From Sulfurimicrobium lacus (lineage in GTDB: Bacteria; Pseudomonadota; Gammaproteobacteria; Burkholderiales; Sulfuricellaceae), in assembly GCF_011764585.1 (NCBI RefSeq), contig NZ_AP022853.1, forward strand, positions 3,443,501 through 3,507,500: DNA of 64,000 bases, read 5' to 3'. Position 1 is the stretch's first letter. Every line of letters begins with the position of its first letter. The position numbers and the translations under genes are program-made. Below the pieces are notes generated by a model. It saw only the letters and a list, made by a program, of their open reading frames with translations. It made no database searches and was not told where the DNA came from. Shown piece after piece: positions 50,006 to 59,708 of the stretch.

Positions 50006-51424
50006 TTAATTATTACAATTTCGTTTGCTGTCGAGCGTTCGATTTTTCCTGACGTCGCGCACAAATGACATGAAGCGTTCCGCCCAGTTGTAGCCTTGCA
50101 AAGAGCGGAAATGGGTATAGCAGGCCAGCATGTTTTTGTACACGATACCATCGTGCTTGCCATCAACACCGTATCCGCGCACGACATCAAATGCGTAAGT
50201 TAGGTCGGTAGGCACATTTTCCAAGCTGGAATAATGAAATTCATGTGCCTGCAATTCCCTGCCGGTTTGTTCATCCGGCCACGGGTTTTTTCCATTGCAC
50301 CGAACCTTTACGTAACCCCGTCCGACCGGCTTGCCATGCATGACCACATCGCCAGGTATAATTCCTGCCATCTGTCTCGTTTCATTCCGCCACGACAGGC
50401 TGCGCGCGAGGTACATCAAGCCGCCGCACTCGGCATAGACCGGTAGCCCGTCTTCGATGGCGTTATGGATGCTGTTTCGCATCGAGACGTTGTTCTCGAG
50501 TTGCGCCATGAACAATTCCGGGAAACCGCCACCGATAAACATCCCATCAAGGTCAGCAGGCAATTCACGATCATTTAGGGTATCAAACGGTATGATTTCC
50601 GCACCTGCCTGGCGCATCGCATCCAGGTCGTCGGCATAGTAAAAGCCGAATGCCTGATCCCGTGCCAGCCCAATACGCAGCGTCATATTAGAGCCTTGCG
50701 TGGAGATAACTGGCGTTTTTACCTCGACAGGCTCGAGTGTCGGCGCGCTGTTAGCGATCTGGATCAGACGGTCGAGATCGACTTGGTTGCCGACAATAGA
50801 CCCGATCATTTGAATGTGTTCGAGCGCTTCACCTGTCTCGTTGCTTGGCATTAGCCCCAGGTGCCGCTCCGTAATTTGCAGGCGTGCATCGTGATGCACG
50901 GCACCCAGCACCGGAACATCTGTGTAGTGCTCGATAACTGCGCGCAGTTTCCCTTCATGTCGCGCGCCACCAAGATTGTTGAGAATCACACCCGCAATGC
51001 GTATATCCCGATCGAAAGCCTGATAACCCAGGATCAGCGGTGCGATTCCGCGTGTCATGCCCCGCGCATCTATTACCAGAACCACAGGCGCATGCAGCAG
51101 CTTTGCCAGGGCGGCATTGCTGTTGCTGCCGTCGAGATCTAGGCCGTCATAAAGGCCCTTGTTGCCTTCGATCAAGCTGACATCTGCATCCGCAGCGTTG
51201 CGTTGATAGGTGTCGACGATTTCGTCGCGCCCCATCAGGTAAAAGTCCAGATTCCTGCAGTCCCTTCCGGTGGCTGCGGACAGCCACATCGGGTCTATGA
51301 AATCCGGCCCTTTTTTATATGGCTGCACCGCAAGTCCGCGGTTCGTAAGGGCTGCGCACAAGCCGATACTGACGGTGGTTTTGCCGGAGGATTTGTGTGC
51401 AGCTGAAATTAGCAGGCGAGGCAT
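50006..51424 (-). CDS. dsrN: DsrN, cobyrinate a,c-diamide synthase-like amidotransferase
   Basis: 472 aa. N-terminal P-loop (A-H-K-S-S-G-K-T-T) of the CbiA family, C-terminal class-I-like glutaminase with the nucleophile in Y-A-E-C-G-G-L-M-Y-L and F-H-Y-S late. In sulfur oxidisers DsrN is thought to amidate siroheme for DsrAB. Start ATG 51424 corresponds to homologues; its ribosome site is weak. Confidence 0.92.
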   Translation of the reverse strand: MPRLLISAAHKSSGKTTVSIGLCAALTNRGLAVQPYKKGPDFIDPMWLSAATGRDCRNLDFYLMGRDEIVDTYQRNAADADVSLIEGNKGLYDGLDLDGSNSNAALAKLLHAPVVLVIDARGMTRGIAPLILGYQAFDRDIRIAGVILNNLGGARHEGKLRAVIEHYTDVPVLGAVHHDARLQITERHLGLMPSNETGEALEHIQMIGSIVGNQVDLDRLIQIANSAPTLEPVEVKTPVISTQGSNMTLRIGLARDQAFGFYYADDLDAMRQAGAEIIPFDTLNDRELPADLDGMFIGGGFPELFMAQLENNVSMRNSIHNAIEDGLPVYAECGGLMYLARSLSWRNETRQMAGIIPGDVVMHGKPVGRGYVKVRCNGKNPWPDEQTGRELQAHEFHYSSLENVPTDLTYAFDVVRGYGVDGKHDGIVYKNMLACYTHFRSLQGYNWAERFMSFVRDVRKNRTLDSKRNCNN

Positions 51425-51450
51425 ATCAGAAAGGGAACGCGCAAAAAGCA

Positions 51451-51521
51451 AACCCGAAGGTACCGCAGGACAGCCCGAGGTCAATCACCATTGATCCCCT
51501 GCCTTCGCTACGCTTCGGGTT
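51451..51521 (-). promoter_or_regulatory. Hairpin in the dsrP-dsrN gap
   Basis: AACCCGAAG (51451-51459) and CTTCGGGTT (51513-51521) can close a large stem-loop in the 122-bp gap, containing TCAAT/ATTGA inside. No cobalamin-riboswitch box is seen. A processing or polarity signal is possible. Confidence 0.35.
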
Positions 51522-51546
51522 ATGCCGAGATGTGAGCTGACTAAAT

Positions 51547-52749
51547 TCAGTCGGTCAACATTTCCTTGGAAACGTGATGGAAATCGTCCTGGGGAATGAA
51601 GCGAAGCACCCGCACGGCAATTGTAGTCAGCAGAAATGCAATTCCAATCCCACCCATCCCGAGAAGGAATTCAGGCAGCGTGGGTTGATAATGATGAATC
51701 ACACCGTCGAAAAAGCTGCTGGACTGCTGCATTCCCGGGAACAAGTTGAGCGGAAATGCCTGGCCACCGATGATGATCACGTATAGCTGCGCAAATCCTC
51801 CTACTATGATCATGCCCGCAGCCCAGACAACCGTCTTGCATCTGGTTCCCAGTGTGGGGTGCAGAAGCAGCGCCAGCGGAATCAGCGTACCGATGAGCAT
51901 CTGGCCAACCCAGAACAAGGTCGTGAACACTCCGCCTTCAAGCAGGATGAAGCGTTCGAAGTCCCACTGTTTGGCGAAATACAGATTTGTCAGGTGATAC
52001 ACGATAGTGAAATACATGACCGCACCGACAAATGTGGCCAGCAGGTTTTTCATGCGGCGCAGAATCGCGAGATCGAGCTTCATTCCATTCCATGCGTACA
52101 TGAACGACTGCACGATAATGAACACAGCCAGGCCGTAGGAAAAAGACATGATGATGAACATCGGTGCCAGCAAGGCGGAGCTGTAAGCCTGGCGCGCCAC
52201 GAGAAAACCGAAAATTGAACCGGTCGCAGTAGTAAGTGCGATACGCCAGATGAAGGCTGAAAAGCCGACGTACTTTGAGAAGCCGTACATTTTACGTTCC
52301 ATCATGGTCCATAAATAGGTCGCCACAATTGCGAAGAAACCAGTGTACAAAATGACGTTAAGCGCAAAGATCGACTTGAAGTTGAAGTGCGTCATGGCGA
52401 CGATCAGCCGATCCGGACGGCCAAGATCCAGCATCAGCACGGTCAGACCACCAGCCAGCAAGGCGATGGCGAGCAAGCCTGAGAGTGGGGCCCGAGCTTT
52501 ATAAATTGGCTTGCCAAACACGGAGCCAATCGAGGCCACGTTCAGCACACCCGAAGCAGCGACAATCAGGAATACCGCGAAAACATGAGGCAAGCCCCAC
52601 ACGATCTGGTTGTTCATACCGGTCACCACATGGCCATGAGTCTCCATATAGTGCGCCGCTCCCAGACCGATCAGAACGACCAGGCCGAGTGCAGCCGCCA
52701 GCGCATAAAATGCGCGCTCTTCAATTTTGTGAAATGCTTCGAAATTCAT
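51547..52749 (-). CDS. dsrP: DsrP, NrfD-like quinone-interacting membrane subunit
   Basis: 400 aa with about ten membrane helices, PsrC/NrfD family. Part of the DsrMKJOP complex; passes electrons between the quinone pool and DsrO/DsrJ. The stop of dsrO lies 3 bp upstream. Confidence 0.95.
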   Translation of the reverse strand: MNFEAFHKIEERAFYALAAALGLVVLIGLGAAHYMETHGHVVTGMNNQIVWGLPHVFAVFLIVAASGVLNVASIGSVFGKPIYKARAPLSGLLAIALLAGGLTVLMLDLGRPDRLIVAMTHFNFKSIFALNVILYTGFFAIVATYLWTMMERKMYGFSKYVGFSAFIWRIALTTATGSIFGFLVARQAYSSALLAPMFIIMSFSYGLAVFIIVQSFMYAWNGMKLDLAILRRMKNLLATFVGAVMYFTIVYHLTNLYFAKQWDFERFILLEGGVFTTLFWVGQMLIGTLIPLALLLHPTLGTRCKTVVWAAGMIIVGGFAQLYVIIIGGQAFPLNLFPGMQQSSSFFDGVIHHYQPTLPEFLLGMGGIGIAFLLTTIAVRVLRFIPQDDFHHVSKEMLTD

Positions 52750-52752
52750 GGC

Positions 52753-53511
52753 TCAGATTCCCTGATAGCGAATGCCAACATTGAGGTCCAGGTCAGCACG
52801 TACTTGCGTAGTGGCGGATGCTGCAATGCGTTTAGCGATTTCGCTGTTCGGATCATTCAGATCTCCAAACAGGATTGCATTGTGACCGGCAGCCGCACAG
52901 GCATCGGAGCACGCTGGTTGTTCTCCGCGGTCTACGCGTTGTACGCATAGCGTGCAGGATTCAACACAGCCCTTGCCGCGAGGCACATCCGGATTCTGAT
53001 CTTCCAGTTCCTGATGTACGAAGGATCGTGCCTTGTAAGGACATGCCATCATGCAATAACGGCAGCCGATGCAGATATGGCGATCCACCAGCACAATTCC
53101 GTCGGCGCGCTTGAACGACGCCCCCGTCGGACAAACATCCACGCACGGTGGGTGTTCGCAATGCTGACAAAGCATCGGCAAGCTATGCGAGTTACCGGTA
53201 CGCAAATCCTTGAGTTCGATCTTGCGGATCCACTGTGAATCGGTTTCAAGCTTACCGCTGAATCCGTTTTCCTTGCCGCACGCAGAAACGCAATCATCGC
53301 ACCCGGTTGCGCACTTGCCACTGTCGATCAGCATGCCCCAGCGTATTTTGCTGGAGGCTGGCTCATCCGCGGGCCGCCCGTGGGCGATGTCCAGCAGCGT
53401 TACGCCGGGCGCAATAGCCAATCCGGCGACCGCGGCTCCCCAACCGAGAAACTGGCGACGCGAATTGACTTGCTCATTATCGTTCTGGGAATTGTCCACG
53501 TTGTTGCTCAT
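52753..53511 (-). CDS. dsrO: DsrO, periplasmic ferredoxin-like Fe-S protein
   Basis: 252 aa. Tat signal S-R-R-Q-F-L-G-W-G (about 17-25). Cysteine groups for four [4Fe-4S] clusters: C-A-T-G-C-D-D-C-V-S-A-C, C-Q-H-C-E-H-P-P-C-V-D-V-C-P, C-I-G-C-R-Y-C-M-M-A-C-P, C-V-E-S-C-T-L-C. Overlaps dsrJ by 4 bp. Confidence 0.95.
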   Translation of the reverse strand: MSNNVDNSQNDNEQVNSRRQFLGWGAAVAGLAIAPGVTLLDIAHGRPADEPASSKIRWGMLIDSGKCATGCDDCVSACGKENGFSGKLETDSQWIRKIELKDLRTGNSHSLPMLCQHCEHPPCVDVCPTGASFKRADGIVLVDRHICIGCRYCMMACPYKARSFVHQELEDQNPDVPRGKGCVESCTLCVQRVDRGEQPACSDACAAAGHNAILFGDLNDPNSEIAKRIAASATTQVRADLDLNVGIRYQGI

Positions 53512-54044
53512 TTACTTTCCCCACCTGTGGTTTTCGGTTCAACGGGGGTTGTCAGCGCACCCTGACGCATATTGCTCGCCAGACTGCCATCTCCGGCCTT
53601 TAAGCCCTGGCCAAGTGCAGGGTTTAATGCCGCGGTTGCCTTGGGCTTGCTGGCGTGGCATTCGAAACAATCCAGCGTCACAGCAGCATAGCTATGGCAG
53701 CTCTGGCAGAAGCCATTTTTGCCGAGAACACTGTTGGTGTCCTTGCTTGCATGACACGAGACGCAGTTTTTCAGACTGTATTCCGTGGTGCGTATGCCAT
53801 TGCGCATCGTTTCGTCGCGATGATGCTTGAGCAACTCCATGTGATGCCGCTTCATGTATGCCGTGTCTCTCACGCATTTATCGCCCTTGCCTTCGGGATG
53901 GACAGGCACGGGCACGCGACCACTGGATGATTCTTCATGGGCATCCGCCGATGCCACTGCCACAACGCTCACCGCCAGCAGGGCCGCGATTGCGGCGCCC
54001 CGCTGCCAGGTCAGCATGTTGCGCAATTTCGCCAGGCTGACCAT
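53508..54044 (-). CDS. dsrJ: DsrJ, triheme cytochrome c
   Basis: 178 aa with an N-terminal signal/anchor (about 16-35) and three haem motifs: C-V-S-C-H (94-98), C-Q-S-C-H (113-117), C-F-E-C-H (126-130). The extra Cys in G-D-K-C-V-R-D (57) is the position proposed as an unusual haem ligand in DsrJ. The C-terminal part is low-complexity. Confidence 0.93.
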   Translation of the reverse strand: MVSLAKLRNMLTWQRGAAIAALLAVSVVAVASADAHEESSSGRVPVPVHPEGKGDKCVRDTAYMKRHHMELLKHHRDETMRNGIRTTEYSLKNCVSCHASKDTNSVLGKNGFCQSCHSYAAVTLDCFECHASKPKATAALNPALGQGLKAGDGSLASNMRQGALTTPVEPKTTGGESK

Positions 54045-54047
54045 TCT

Positions 54048-56045
54048 TTAATCACCCATACCCATTTTGATGTAGCCGGTTGGACACACGTCGGCACAGA
54101 TGTGGCAGCCGATACACTTGCCGTAGTCGGTATCGACATAGCGACCTGTCGTGGAGTCGGTGCGCTTGACTTTGAACACGGCAGTTTGCGGGCAGTACAC
54201 CACGCAGTTGTCGCATTCGAAGCACAAACCGCAACTCATACAACGTTTGGCTTCCGCAACGACCTGCTTGTCGTCGAGCTTCATCAAACGCTCTTCGAAG
54301 TGCCCCAGAGCCTGTTCGGCATTCAGCGTGATGTGCTCGCGCTGGTTGCGCGGCACGAACGGGAAATGCCCGAGGAAGAGTTCATTCGATGGAATGACAT
54401 ACTTGTCGGAGCGATCCTCGAAATTATGCACCGCAAATTTGGCGCTGTCGCTACCGCGCACACCCAGATCGATTTCCTTGGCAAAGGTTTCTTCCTTGAT
54501 GATGATTGCCTTGTCGACAGCCTTGAAGTCGGCAGGAGCATGCTCGGTTTCCACCAGCTTGCGTACCAGATCCCAATGATGAACGTCGATCTTGGGGCGC
54601 TTGCCCTGTTCTTCGCCTTTCAGGTAGATGTCGATGCTCTCGGCGGCGATGGAGCCGTGGCCGATGGCTGTTGTCAGCAAGTGCGGACGAATCACGTCAC
54701 CACCGACGAAGTAGCCTTTCTTGTTGGGCACTTCATAGTTCTTGTTAGCGGTAATTAGGCCCTTGCCGTTATCGAAGCCATCAAAACCGGTGAAATCAAC
54801 CGCCTGACCAATTGCGGACACGATCAGATCAGCAGGAATATCCTTTTCGGTGCCGGCCTTGATGATCGTCTCACCCTTGACCACTTCAAATTCGGCGACG
54901 CGCAGCGCAGTTGCGCGGCCATCAGCACCCTTGATCACGGCGATCGGCGTTACAGCGCCGATGATCTCGATGCCTTCGGCCAGAGCCTGCTCGATCTCGT
55001 GCTTGTTTGCATTCATCTTGTCGATGGCGGCACGCGAGACCAGTACGACTTCAGCACCTTCGCGGGCGGAAACAGCTGCAACATCATGCGCGACCTGGCC
55101 AGCGATGATGTGTTCCGGGCGATCTTTCTCAGTAGCGACAGTGATATTGCCCAAACGGCGTGCAACAGTGGCCACGTCAATCGAGGTGTCGCCACCACCG
55201 ATCACCACAACGCGCTTGCCGACGTGCTGCAGACGGCCATCGTTAAACGCCCGCAGGAAAGCCATGGCGTTCACGCAGTTGGCGGCATCGAAGCCAGGGA
55301 CGGGCAGCATGCGTCCAGACTGGGCGCCCATGCCGAGGAAAACTGCGTCGTATTCTTTTTCCAGTTGTGCCAGGGTGACATCTACACCGATACGGGTGTT
55401 GAGTTTCACTTCAACGCCGAGATCCAGAATGCGCTGGATTTCTGCGTCGAGTACGTCGCGCGGGGTACGGAAGCCAGGAATACCGTAGCGCATCATGCCG
55501 CCAAGCATCGCGTGGTCGTCGAAAATCGTGCAGGCATGGCCTTTCAGGCGCAACTGGTACGCGGCAGACATACTTGCCGGGCCGCCACCGATAAGGGCGA
55601 CTTTCTTGCCGGTGCTGGCACCAGCCTGGGGCAGAGTCAGTTTGTTGGCAATAGCATAGTCACCGACGAAGTGTTCAACGGAGTTGATGCCGACAAAATC
55701 ATCAACCTGATTACGGTTACAACCGCTTTCGCACGGTGCCGGGCAAACGCGGCCCATTACGGACGGGAAGGGATTCGCCTGAGTGATGCGCTGGAAAGCA
55801 TAGGTTTGCCAGTTGCTGTCCTTGGGGGGTTTTTCCATTCCACGCACGATGTCAAGATATCCGCGAATATCTTCGCCTGCCGGGCAGCTGCCTTGGCATG
55901 GCGGGGTGGACAGCACGTATTCAGGGCACTTGTGCGTCCAACTGGCCTGGAAAATCTTCTCCTGCCAAGCACCTTCCTTATGGTCACCATCTTTATAGCG
56001 ACGGAAGGTCAATTTCTGGTTCATTTCTTCGGATGAGGCTGACAT
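54048..56045 (-). CDS. dsrL: DsrL, NAD(P)H-linked iron-sulfur flavoprotein
   Basis: 665 aa. GltD-like: N-terminal Fe-S part (C-P-E-Y-V-L-S-T-P-P-C-Q-G-S-C, C-P-A-P-C-E-S-G-C), FAD site I-G-G-G-P-A-S-M-S-A, NAD(P) site V-I-G-G-G-D-T-S-I-D-V-A, and a C-terminal double ferredoxin (C-M-S-C-G-L-C-F-E-C-D-N-C, C-I-G-C-H-I-C-A-D-V-C-P). In sulfur oxidisers it takes electrons from DsrAB to NAD(P). ATG 56045 follows AGGAG. Confidence 0.95.
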   Translation of the reverse strand: MSASSEEMNQKLTFRRYKDGDHKEGAWQEKIFQASWTHKCPEYVLSTPPCQGSCPAGEDIRGYLDIVRGMEKPPKDSNWQTYAFQRITQANPFPSVMGRVCPAPCESGCNRNQVDDFVGINSVEHFVGDYAIANKLTLPQAGASTGKKVALIGGGPASMSAAYQLRLKGHACTIFDDHAMLGGMMRYGIPGFRTPRDVLDAEIQRILDLGVEVKLNTRIGVDVTLAQLEKEYDAVFLGMGAQSGRMLPVPGFDAANCVNAMAFLRAFNDGRLQHVGKRVVVIGGGDTSIDVATVARRLGNITVATEKDRPEHIIAGQVAHDVAAVSAREGAEVVLVSRAAIDKMNANKHEIEQALAEGIEIIGAVTPIAVIKGADGRATALRVAEFEVVKGETIIKAGTEKDIPADLIVSAIGQAVDFTGFDGFDNGKGLITANKNYEVPNKKGYFVGGDVIRPHLLTTAIGHGSIAAESIDIYLKGEEQGKRPKIDVHHWDLVRKLVETEHAPADFKAVDKAIIIKEETFAKEIDLGVRGSDSAKFAVHNFEDRSDKYVIPSNELFLGHFPFVPRNQREHITLNAEQALGHFEERLMKLDDKQVVAEAKRCMSCGLCFECDNCVVYCPQTAVFKVKRTDSTTGRYVDTDYGKCIGCHICADVCPTGYIKMGMGD

Positions 56046-56108
56046 GTTAAGCAATCTCCTATCTACAAATTCGTGTCACAAGCGTTTTAACGCTGACCCT
56101 TTTGGTTA

Positions 56109-57674
56109 CTAATCGTCTGATGCTACAGATTCTTGTGCTGTTTCTTCCGGTACTTCGAGCAGGATGGCTGTTGCCACTAGTTGGTGCACGCCACCGATCA
56201 TGCTCATATCAAAACCGTAATACGGAACCACCTTGGTAAACTGCGCCTTGCAAATCGCGCAGATCAGGGCCAGGAAGTTGACCTGCTTGTCCTGTACCAC
56301 ATTGTTGAATGCTTCCATCCGTGGCAGTGCGCCCTTGACTCGTATTTCCATCAGGTCGTCGGTCAACAGACCGCCACCACCGCCGCAACAGAACGTCGCT
56401 TCGTTAATGGTGCCTTCCTGCATGTCGTAAAAATTATTGGCCACGGCCTTGATAACTTCACGTGGAATAACGAATTGGCCACCAGGCATGTCACCCATAC
56501 GAGAACCGCGTGCCACGTTACATGAATCATGGAAGGTGATGGTGCGATGATCGTTGAGCGACTTGTCGAATTTCAGCTTGCCCTGTTGAATCAGGTCATA
56601 AGTGAATTCGCAAATATGCTGTGGCGCCGGGTAATTCGGATCAAGCTGTTGCTGCAACTGTTTCGAGAACGCGTCTTCACCGCCATGGCCCACACCGGTC
56701 AGGGTATTCCAGAAGCTGTAGGCAACACGCCACGCATGGCCGCATTCGCCGACCACGATCCGTTTCACACCGAGGTCAAGAGCTGCATCTCTAATACGCA
56801 TCGCGGCGCGACGCATATTGTCATAGCTGCCGATGAACATACCGAAATTGCCCGCTTCGGACGCCTTGGAACTCAATGTCCACTTGATACCCGCAGCGTG
56901 GAACACCTTGGCATAGCCAATCAGACTTTCCACGTGAGGTTCAGAGAAAAAGTCCGCAGAAGGCGTAACCAGCATCACCTCGGCACCTTCCGCATCCAGC
57001 GGCAGTTTCACTGGCACACCGGTGGCGTCGAAAATGTCTTCCTCCAGGCCTAGCAGGGTATCTTCCAGTGCCGGCCCTGGCAGGCCCAGATTGTTACCTA
57101 TGCGGTGCAGCTTACCCATGATTTCATTGGTGTATTTCTGACCGATACCGACAGTGTCCAGAATTTCGCGGCCCGCCATGGTGACTTCAGCGGTATCGAT
57201 ACCGTACGGACAATATACCGAGCAGCGACGGCATTCCGAGCACTGGTAATAATATTTGTACCAGTCCTGCAATAATTCTTCCGTTAGATCCTGTGCCCCG
57301 ACCAGCGACGGGAAGTACTTTCCGGCAAAGGTGAAATGGCGGCGATAAACGCTGCGCATCAGTTCTTGCCGCGCCACGGGCATGTTCTTCGGATCTGCGG
57401 TGCCAATATAGTAATGGCACTTGTCGGTGCAAGCGCCGCAATGTACACATGCATCCATAAACACGCGCAACGAGCGATATCGACCAAGCAAGTCGCCCAT
57501 CTTGGCAATGGCCTTATCGTGCCAATCCTCTACCAAAGAACCAGGAAAGCCGATAGCTTCTTGAATCGGCGCAGAGGCAGGAAACGATTTGACATGTGCT
57601 GTCGCACCCTCTTTGATCGAAGGTACGTCAATAAATCCCGTCAGCTTAGGCACTTCAAATTGTGGAGCTGCCAC
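56109..57674 (-). CDS. dsrK: DsrK, HdrD-like Fe-S subunit
   Basis: 521 aa. Two ferredoxin motifs (C-V-H-C-G-A-C-T-D-K-C from residue 76; C-S-E-C-R-R-C-S-V-Y-C-P about 142) and CCG-type regions (H-D-S-C-N-V-A-R-G, E-A-T-F-C-C-G-G-G-G-G) that bind the non-cubane cluster acting on DsrC disulfide. Cytoplasmic face of DsrMKJOP. Confidence 0.95.
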   Translation of the reverse strand: MAAPQFEVPKLTGFIDVPSIKEGATAHVKSFPASAPIQEAIGFPGSLVEDWHDKAIAKMGDLLGRYRSLRVFMDACVHCGACTDKCHYYIGTADPKNMPVARQELMRSVYRRHFTFAGKYFPSLVGAQDLTEELLQDWYKYYYQCSECRRCSVYCPYGIDTAEVTMAGREILDTVGIGQKYTNEIMGKLHRIGNNLGLPGPALEDTLLGLEEDIFDATGVPVKLPLDAEGAEVMLVTPSADFFSEPHVESLIGYAKVFHAAGIKWTLSSKASEAGNFGMFIGSYDNMRRAAMRIRDAALDLGVKRIVVGECGHAWRVAYSFWNTLTGVGHGGEDAFSKQLQQQLDPNYPAPQHICEFTYDLIQQGKLKFDKSLNDHRTITFHDSCNVARGSRMGDMPGGQFVIPREVIKAVANNFYDMQEGTINEATFCCGGGGGLLTDDLMEIRVKGALPRMEAFNNVVQDKQVNFLALICAICKAQFTKVVPYYGFDMSMIGGVHQLVATAILLEVPEETAQESVASDD

Positions 57675-57735
57675 TATTCCTCCTGCTTACTTGTATAGTT
57701 AACTCTTGTTTTGCTAATACCGGACCGACAGCAAA

Positions 57736-58488
57736 TTACGCTTCGGACTTGGATGACGCACCGGATTCCAGCTTTGCCGCCCATGCCGATATATGGCGAC
57801 GGTCACGTGGATCATCCGTCTGATTGCGAGTCGGGCTGAAGAAAATACCCGGCGCATGCAACAGCTTGCTGATCGGGAAAATGGTCATCAACAAGGCTAC
57901 TAGCGTGAGATGGACCAGAAGCACCGGGTCAGCTGGTAGCGGCTGCAAGTCGAACACCATCAAGCCAAGCATGAATTCTTTGACGGCGATGATATCGGTG
58001 TGGGCGACAAACTTCATGCCGAGTCCTGTAATGCCAATCGCGACCAGCAGCGCAAGAATAAGGTGATCCGACGGAGTGGAAATATAGCGCACGCGGTCGA
58101 CCAGGAAACGGCGCGCCCACAGTCCACCCAGCCCCGCCACCATGGCAAAACCTGCGTAGATTCCGAAAGGCTGGACAATATCCACCCAGAACCATACCGG
58201 TTCTGTGAAATAGCGCAGATGGCGCAATACCACCAACAACAACGCAGCGTGAAACATATATCCAAACAGCCAAATCCATTTATTGGATTTGAAGAGACTT
58301 TCAAACAACGTCACTTCGCGCGTCATGCGCAACACCACACCCGTCTTGGTTGTCGGCGCGGGCGTAGTTGGTATCTTCAAAGGTGCAGGCGTGCGGGCAT
58401 AACTGCGGATTTTAAAAAACAACCCGAACACCAGCAATGCAGTGGCGGCGTAAAACATGCACGCAAACAGTACGGTCAGTAACGACAT
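57736..58488 (-). CDS. dsrM: DsrM, NarI-like cytochrome b subunit
   Basis: 250 aa, about five membrane helices with histidines for haem b (M-F-H-A-A-L, S-D-H-L-I-L). Anchors DsrK and exchanges electrons with quinone. AGGGG is spaced correctly for ATG 58488; two longer starts are possible. Confidence 0.92.
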   Translation of the reverse strand: MSLLTVLFACMFYAATALLVFGLFFKIRSYARTPAPLKIPTTPAPTTKTGVVLRMTREVTLFESLFKSNKWIWLFGYMFHAALLLVVLRHLRYFTEPVWFWVDIVQPFGIYAGFAMVAGLGGLWARRFLVDRVRYISTPSDHLILALLVAIGITGLGMKFVAHTDIIAVKEFMLGLMVFDLQPLPADPVLLVHLTLVALLMTIFPISKLLHAPGIFFSPTRNQTDDPRDRRHISAWAAKLESGASSKSEA

Positions 58489-58558
58489 GTACATCCCCTG
58501 GGAGTAGCATTCAATCGACAAGCATGCGCTTGCCGCAATTATTCTGGGAGGCCAGGTA

Positions 58559-58585
58559 CGCCGCGACCTTGATTGGGCCGCGGCG
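58559..58585. repeat. Hairpin between dsrC and dsrM
   Basis: CGCCGCG (58559-58565) and CGCGGCG (58579-58585), 13-base loop, in the 121-bp gap. It may protect the 3' end of the abundant dsrC message. No T-tract. Confidence 0.4.
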
Positions 58586-58609
58586 CTCCGTATGCCTTAT
58601 TTCTAAAGC

Positions 58610-58942
58610 TTAGATGCAGCCGGTAGGCTTCGGCAGGCCAGCAATTTTACAGGCTTGCTTGGCAGGTCCGTAAGGGAACAGTTCGTACAGGTACTTGCTG
58701 TTGCCCTTTTCCGGCCCGAGCTTTTTGCCGATCGCTTTGGTCAGCACGCGCACAGCCGGTGCGATTTGGTAGTCGTTGTAGTACTCGCGCAGGAAGTTGA
58801 TCACTTCCCAGTGCGATTCGGTCATCTCGACTTTTTCTTCGATGGCCAGGTACTTGGCTGCTTCTTCGTCCCACTCAGCCAGGTTAACCAGATAGCCTTC
58901 TTCGTCTGTTTCGTAGGTCTTGCCGTTGATTTCGAAGCCCAT
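58610..58942 (-). CDS. dsrC: DsrC, sulfur-carrier protein
   Basis: 110 aa. The C-terminal arm P-Y-G-P-A-K-Q-A-C-K-I-A-G-L-P-K-P-T-G-C-I has both conserved cysteines (penultimate, and eleven before), so it is a true DsrC able to form the trisulfide used by DsrAB/DsrMKJOP. AAGGAG precedes the start. Confidence 0.97.
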   Translation of the reverse strand: MGFEINGKTYETDEEGYLVNLAEWDEEAAKYLAIEEKVEMTESHWEVINFLREYYNDYQIAPAVRVLTKAIGKKLGPEKGNSKYLYELFPYGPAKQACKIAGLPKPTGCI

Positions 58943-58974
58943 TTATTTCTCCTTGGATCAAAAAACTAAAATTA

Positions 58975-59274
58975 TTACAACCAGGACATGACGGAACTGC
59001 TTTCCGCAACCAGGTCCACGAACCCGCTGTAGTCAACCTGCTTTACACCGTCAATAACGGTATCCTGCATGCCACGCGCTTCCAGATCAGGCCATAGCGC
59101 GCTGACAGTCACGGTTTTCATGGCTTCCCTGATCGCGCCTTCGGCTTTGTTTCCCTTGGTCACGGCATAGATTCCATCTTCGATAAGAAGAATGGTGCTA
59201 CCCGGCTTGGCCATGCGCAAGGCGCTATCGAGAGCATTTCTGTCCAGCGGTGATTTGTTAACGATGTGCAACAT
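58975..59274 (-). CDS. dsrH: DsrH, sulfurtransferase subunit
   Basis: 99 aa, TusB-like: L-H-I-V-N-K-S-P, L-L-I-E-D-G-I-Y-A-V. Member of the DsrE2F2H2 hexamer. It contains no cysteine; S-A-L stands where I expect S-C-L with conserved Cys 20. ATG 59274 is chosen since AAGGGG is well spaced for it. Confidence 0.92.
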   Translation of the reverse strand: MLHIVNKSPLDRNALDSALRMAKPGSTILLIEDGIYAVTKGNKAEGAIREAMKTVTVSALWPDLEARGMQDTVIDGVKQVDYSGFVDLVAESSSVMSWL

Positions 59275-59287
59275 CTGCATCCCCTTC

Positions 59288-59695
59288 CTAGAAACTCAGA
59301 ACCACGTCTTGCTCTTCGAGCAAGGCAGCCAATTCAGCCGCACCCAGCACTTCAACGTCAACGATCAGATCGTCAGCCGTCAACCCGCGGGCTTCCATGG
59401 ACTCCTTCTCGACATACAGTTTTTCGATGTCGTAGCCTTCCAGGGCGCGATAGGTAGGAGAAAAGTTTTTCATCCCAACCGCTTTGGTAGCCTGGCCCTT
59501 CTTGAGCTGGTAGACGCCGTCGTCTGCGAACACCAGGCTCACATCCTGATCAAACGCTGCGCTGATCAGCACGACCTCGAGAGATTCCAATGCGTAGATC
59601 GTGCCATAGGGCGCTTTGCGGTTGATAAAGGCGAATTTCTTAATAGTCCCGGAAGCGTCATCTTCCATATCGATCCCACCCGTACTTTCAGTCAT
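59288..59695 (-). CDS. dsrF: DsrF, sulfurtransferase subunit
   Basis: 135 aa, TusC-like: F-A-F-I-N-R-K-A-P-Y-G, V-S-L-V-F-A-D-D-G-V-Y-Q-L and Y-V-E-K-E-S. Hexamer subunit without active cysteine, as usual. Short N-terminal extension of about 15 acidic residues. Confidence 0.93.
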   Translation of the reverse strand: MTESTGGIDMEDDASGTIKKFAFINRKAPYGTIYALESLEVVLISAAFDQDVSLVFADDGVYQLKKGQATKAVGMKNFSPTYRALEGYDIEKLYVEKESMEARGLTADDLIVDVEVLGAAELAALLEEQDVVLSF

Positions 59696-59708
59696 AAATC
59701 ACTCCCTC

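Noticed and set aside
51425-51546. Cobalamin-type riboswitch before dsrN
   Set aside because: DsrN resembles cobyrinate diamide synthase, but the leader has no B12-box-like sequence and the pairing seen is a simple long-range stem.
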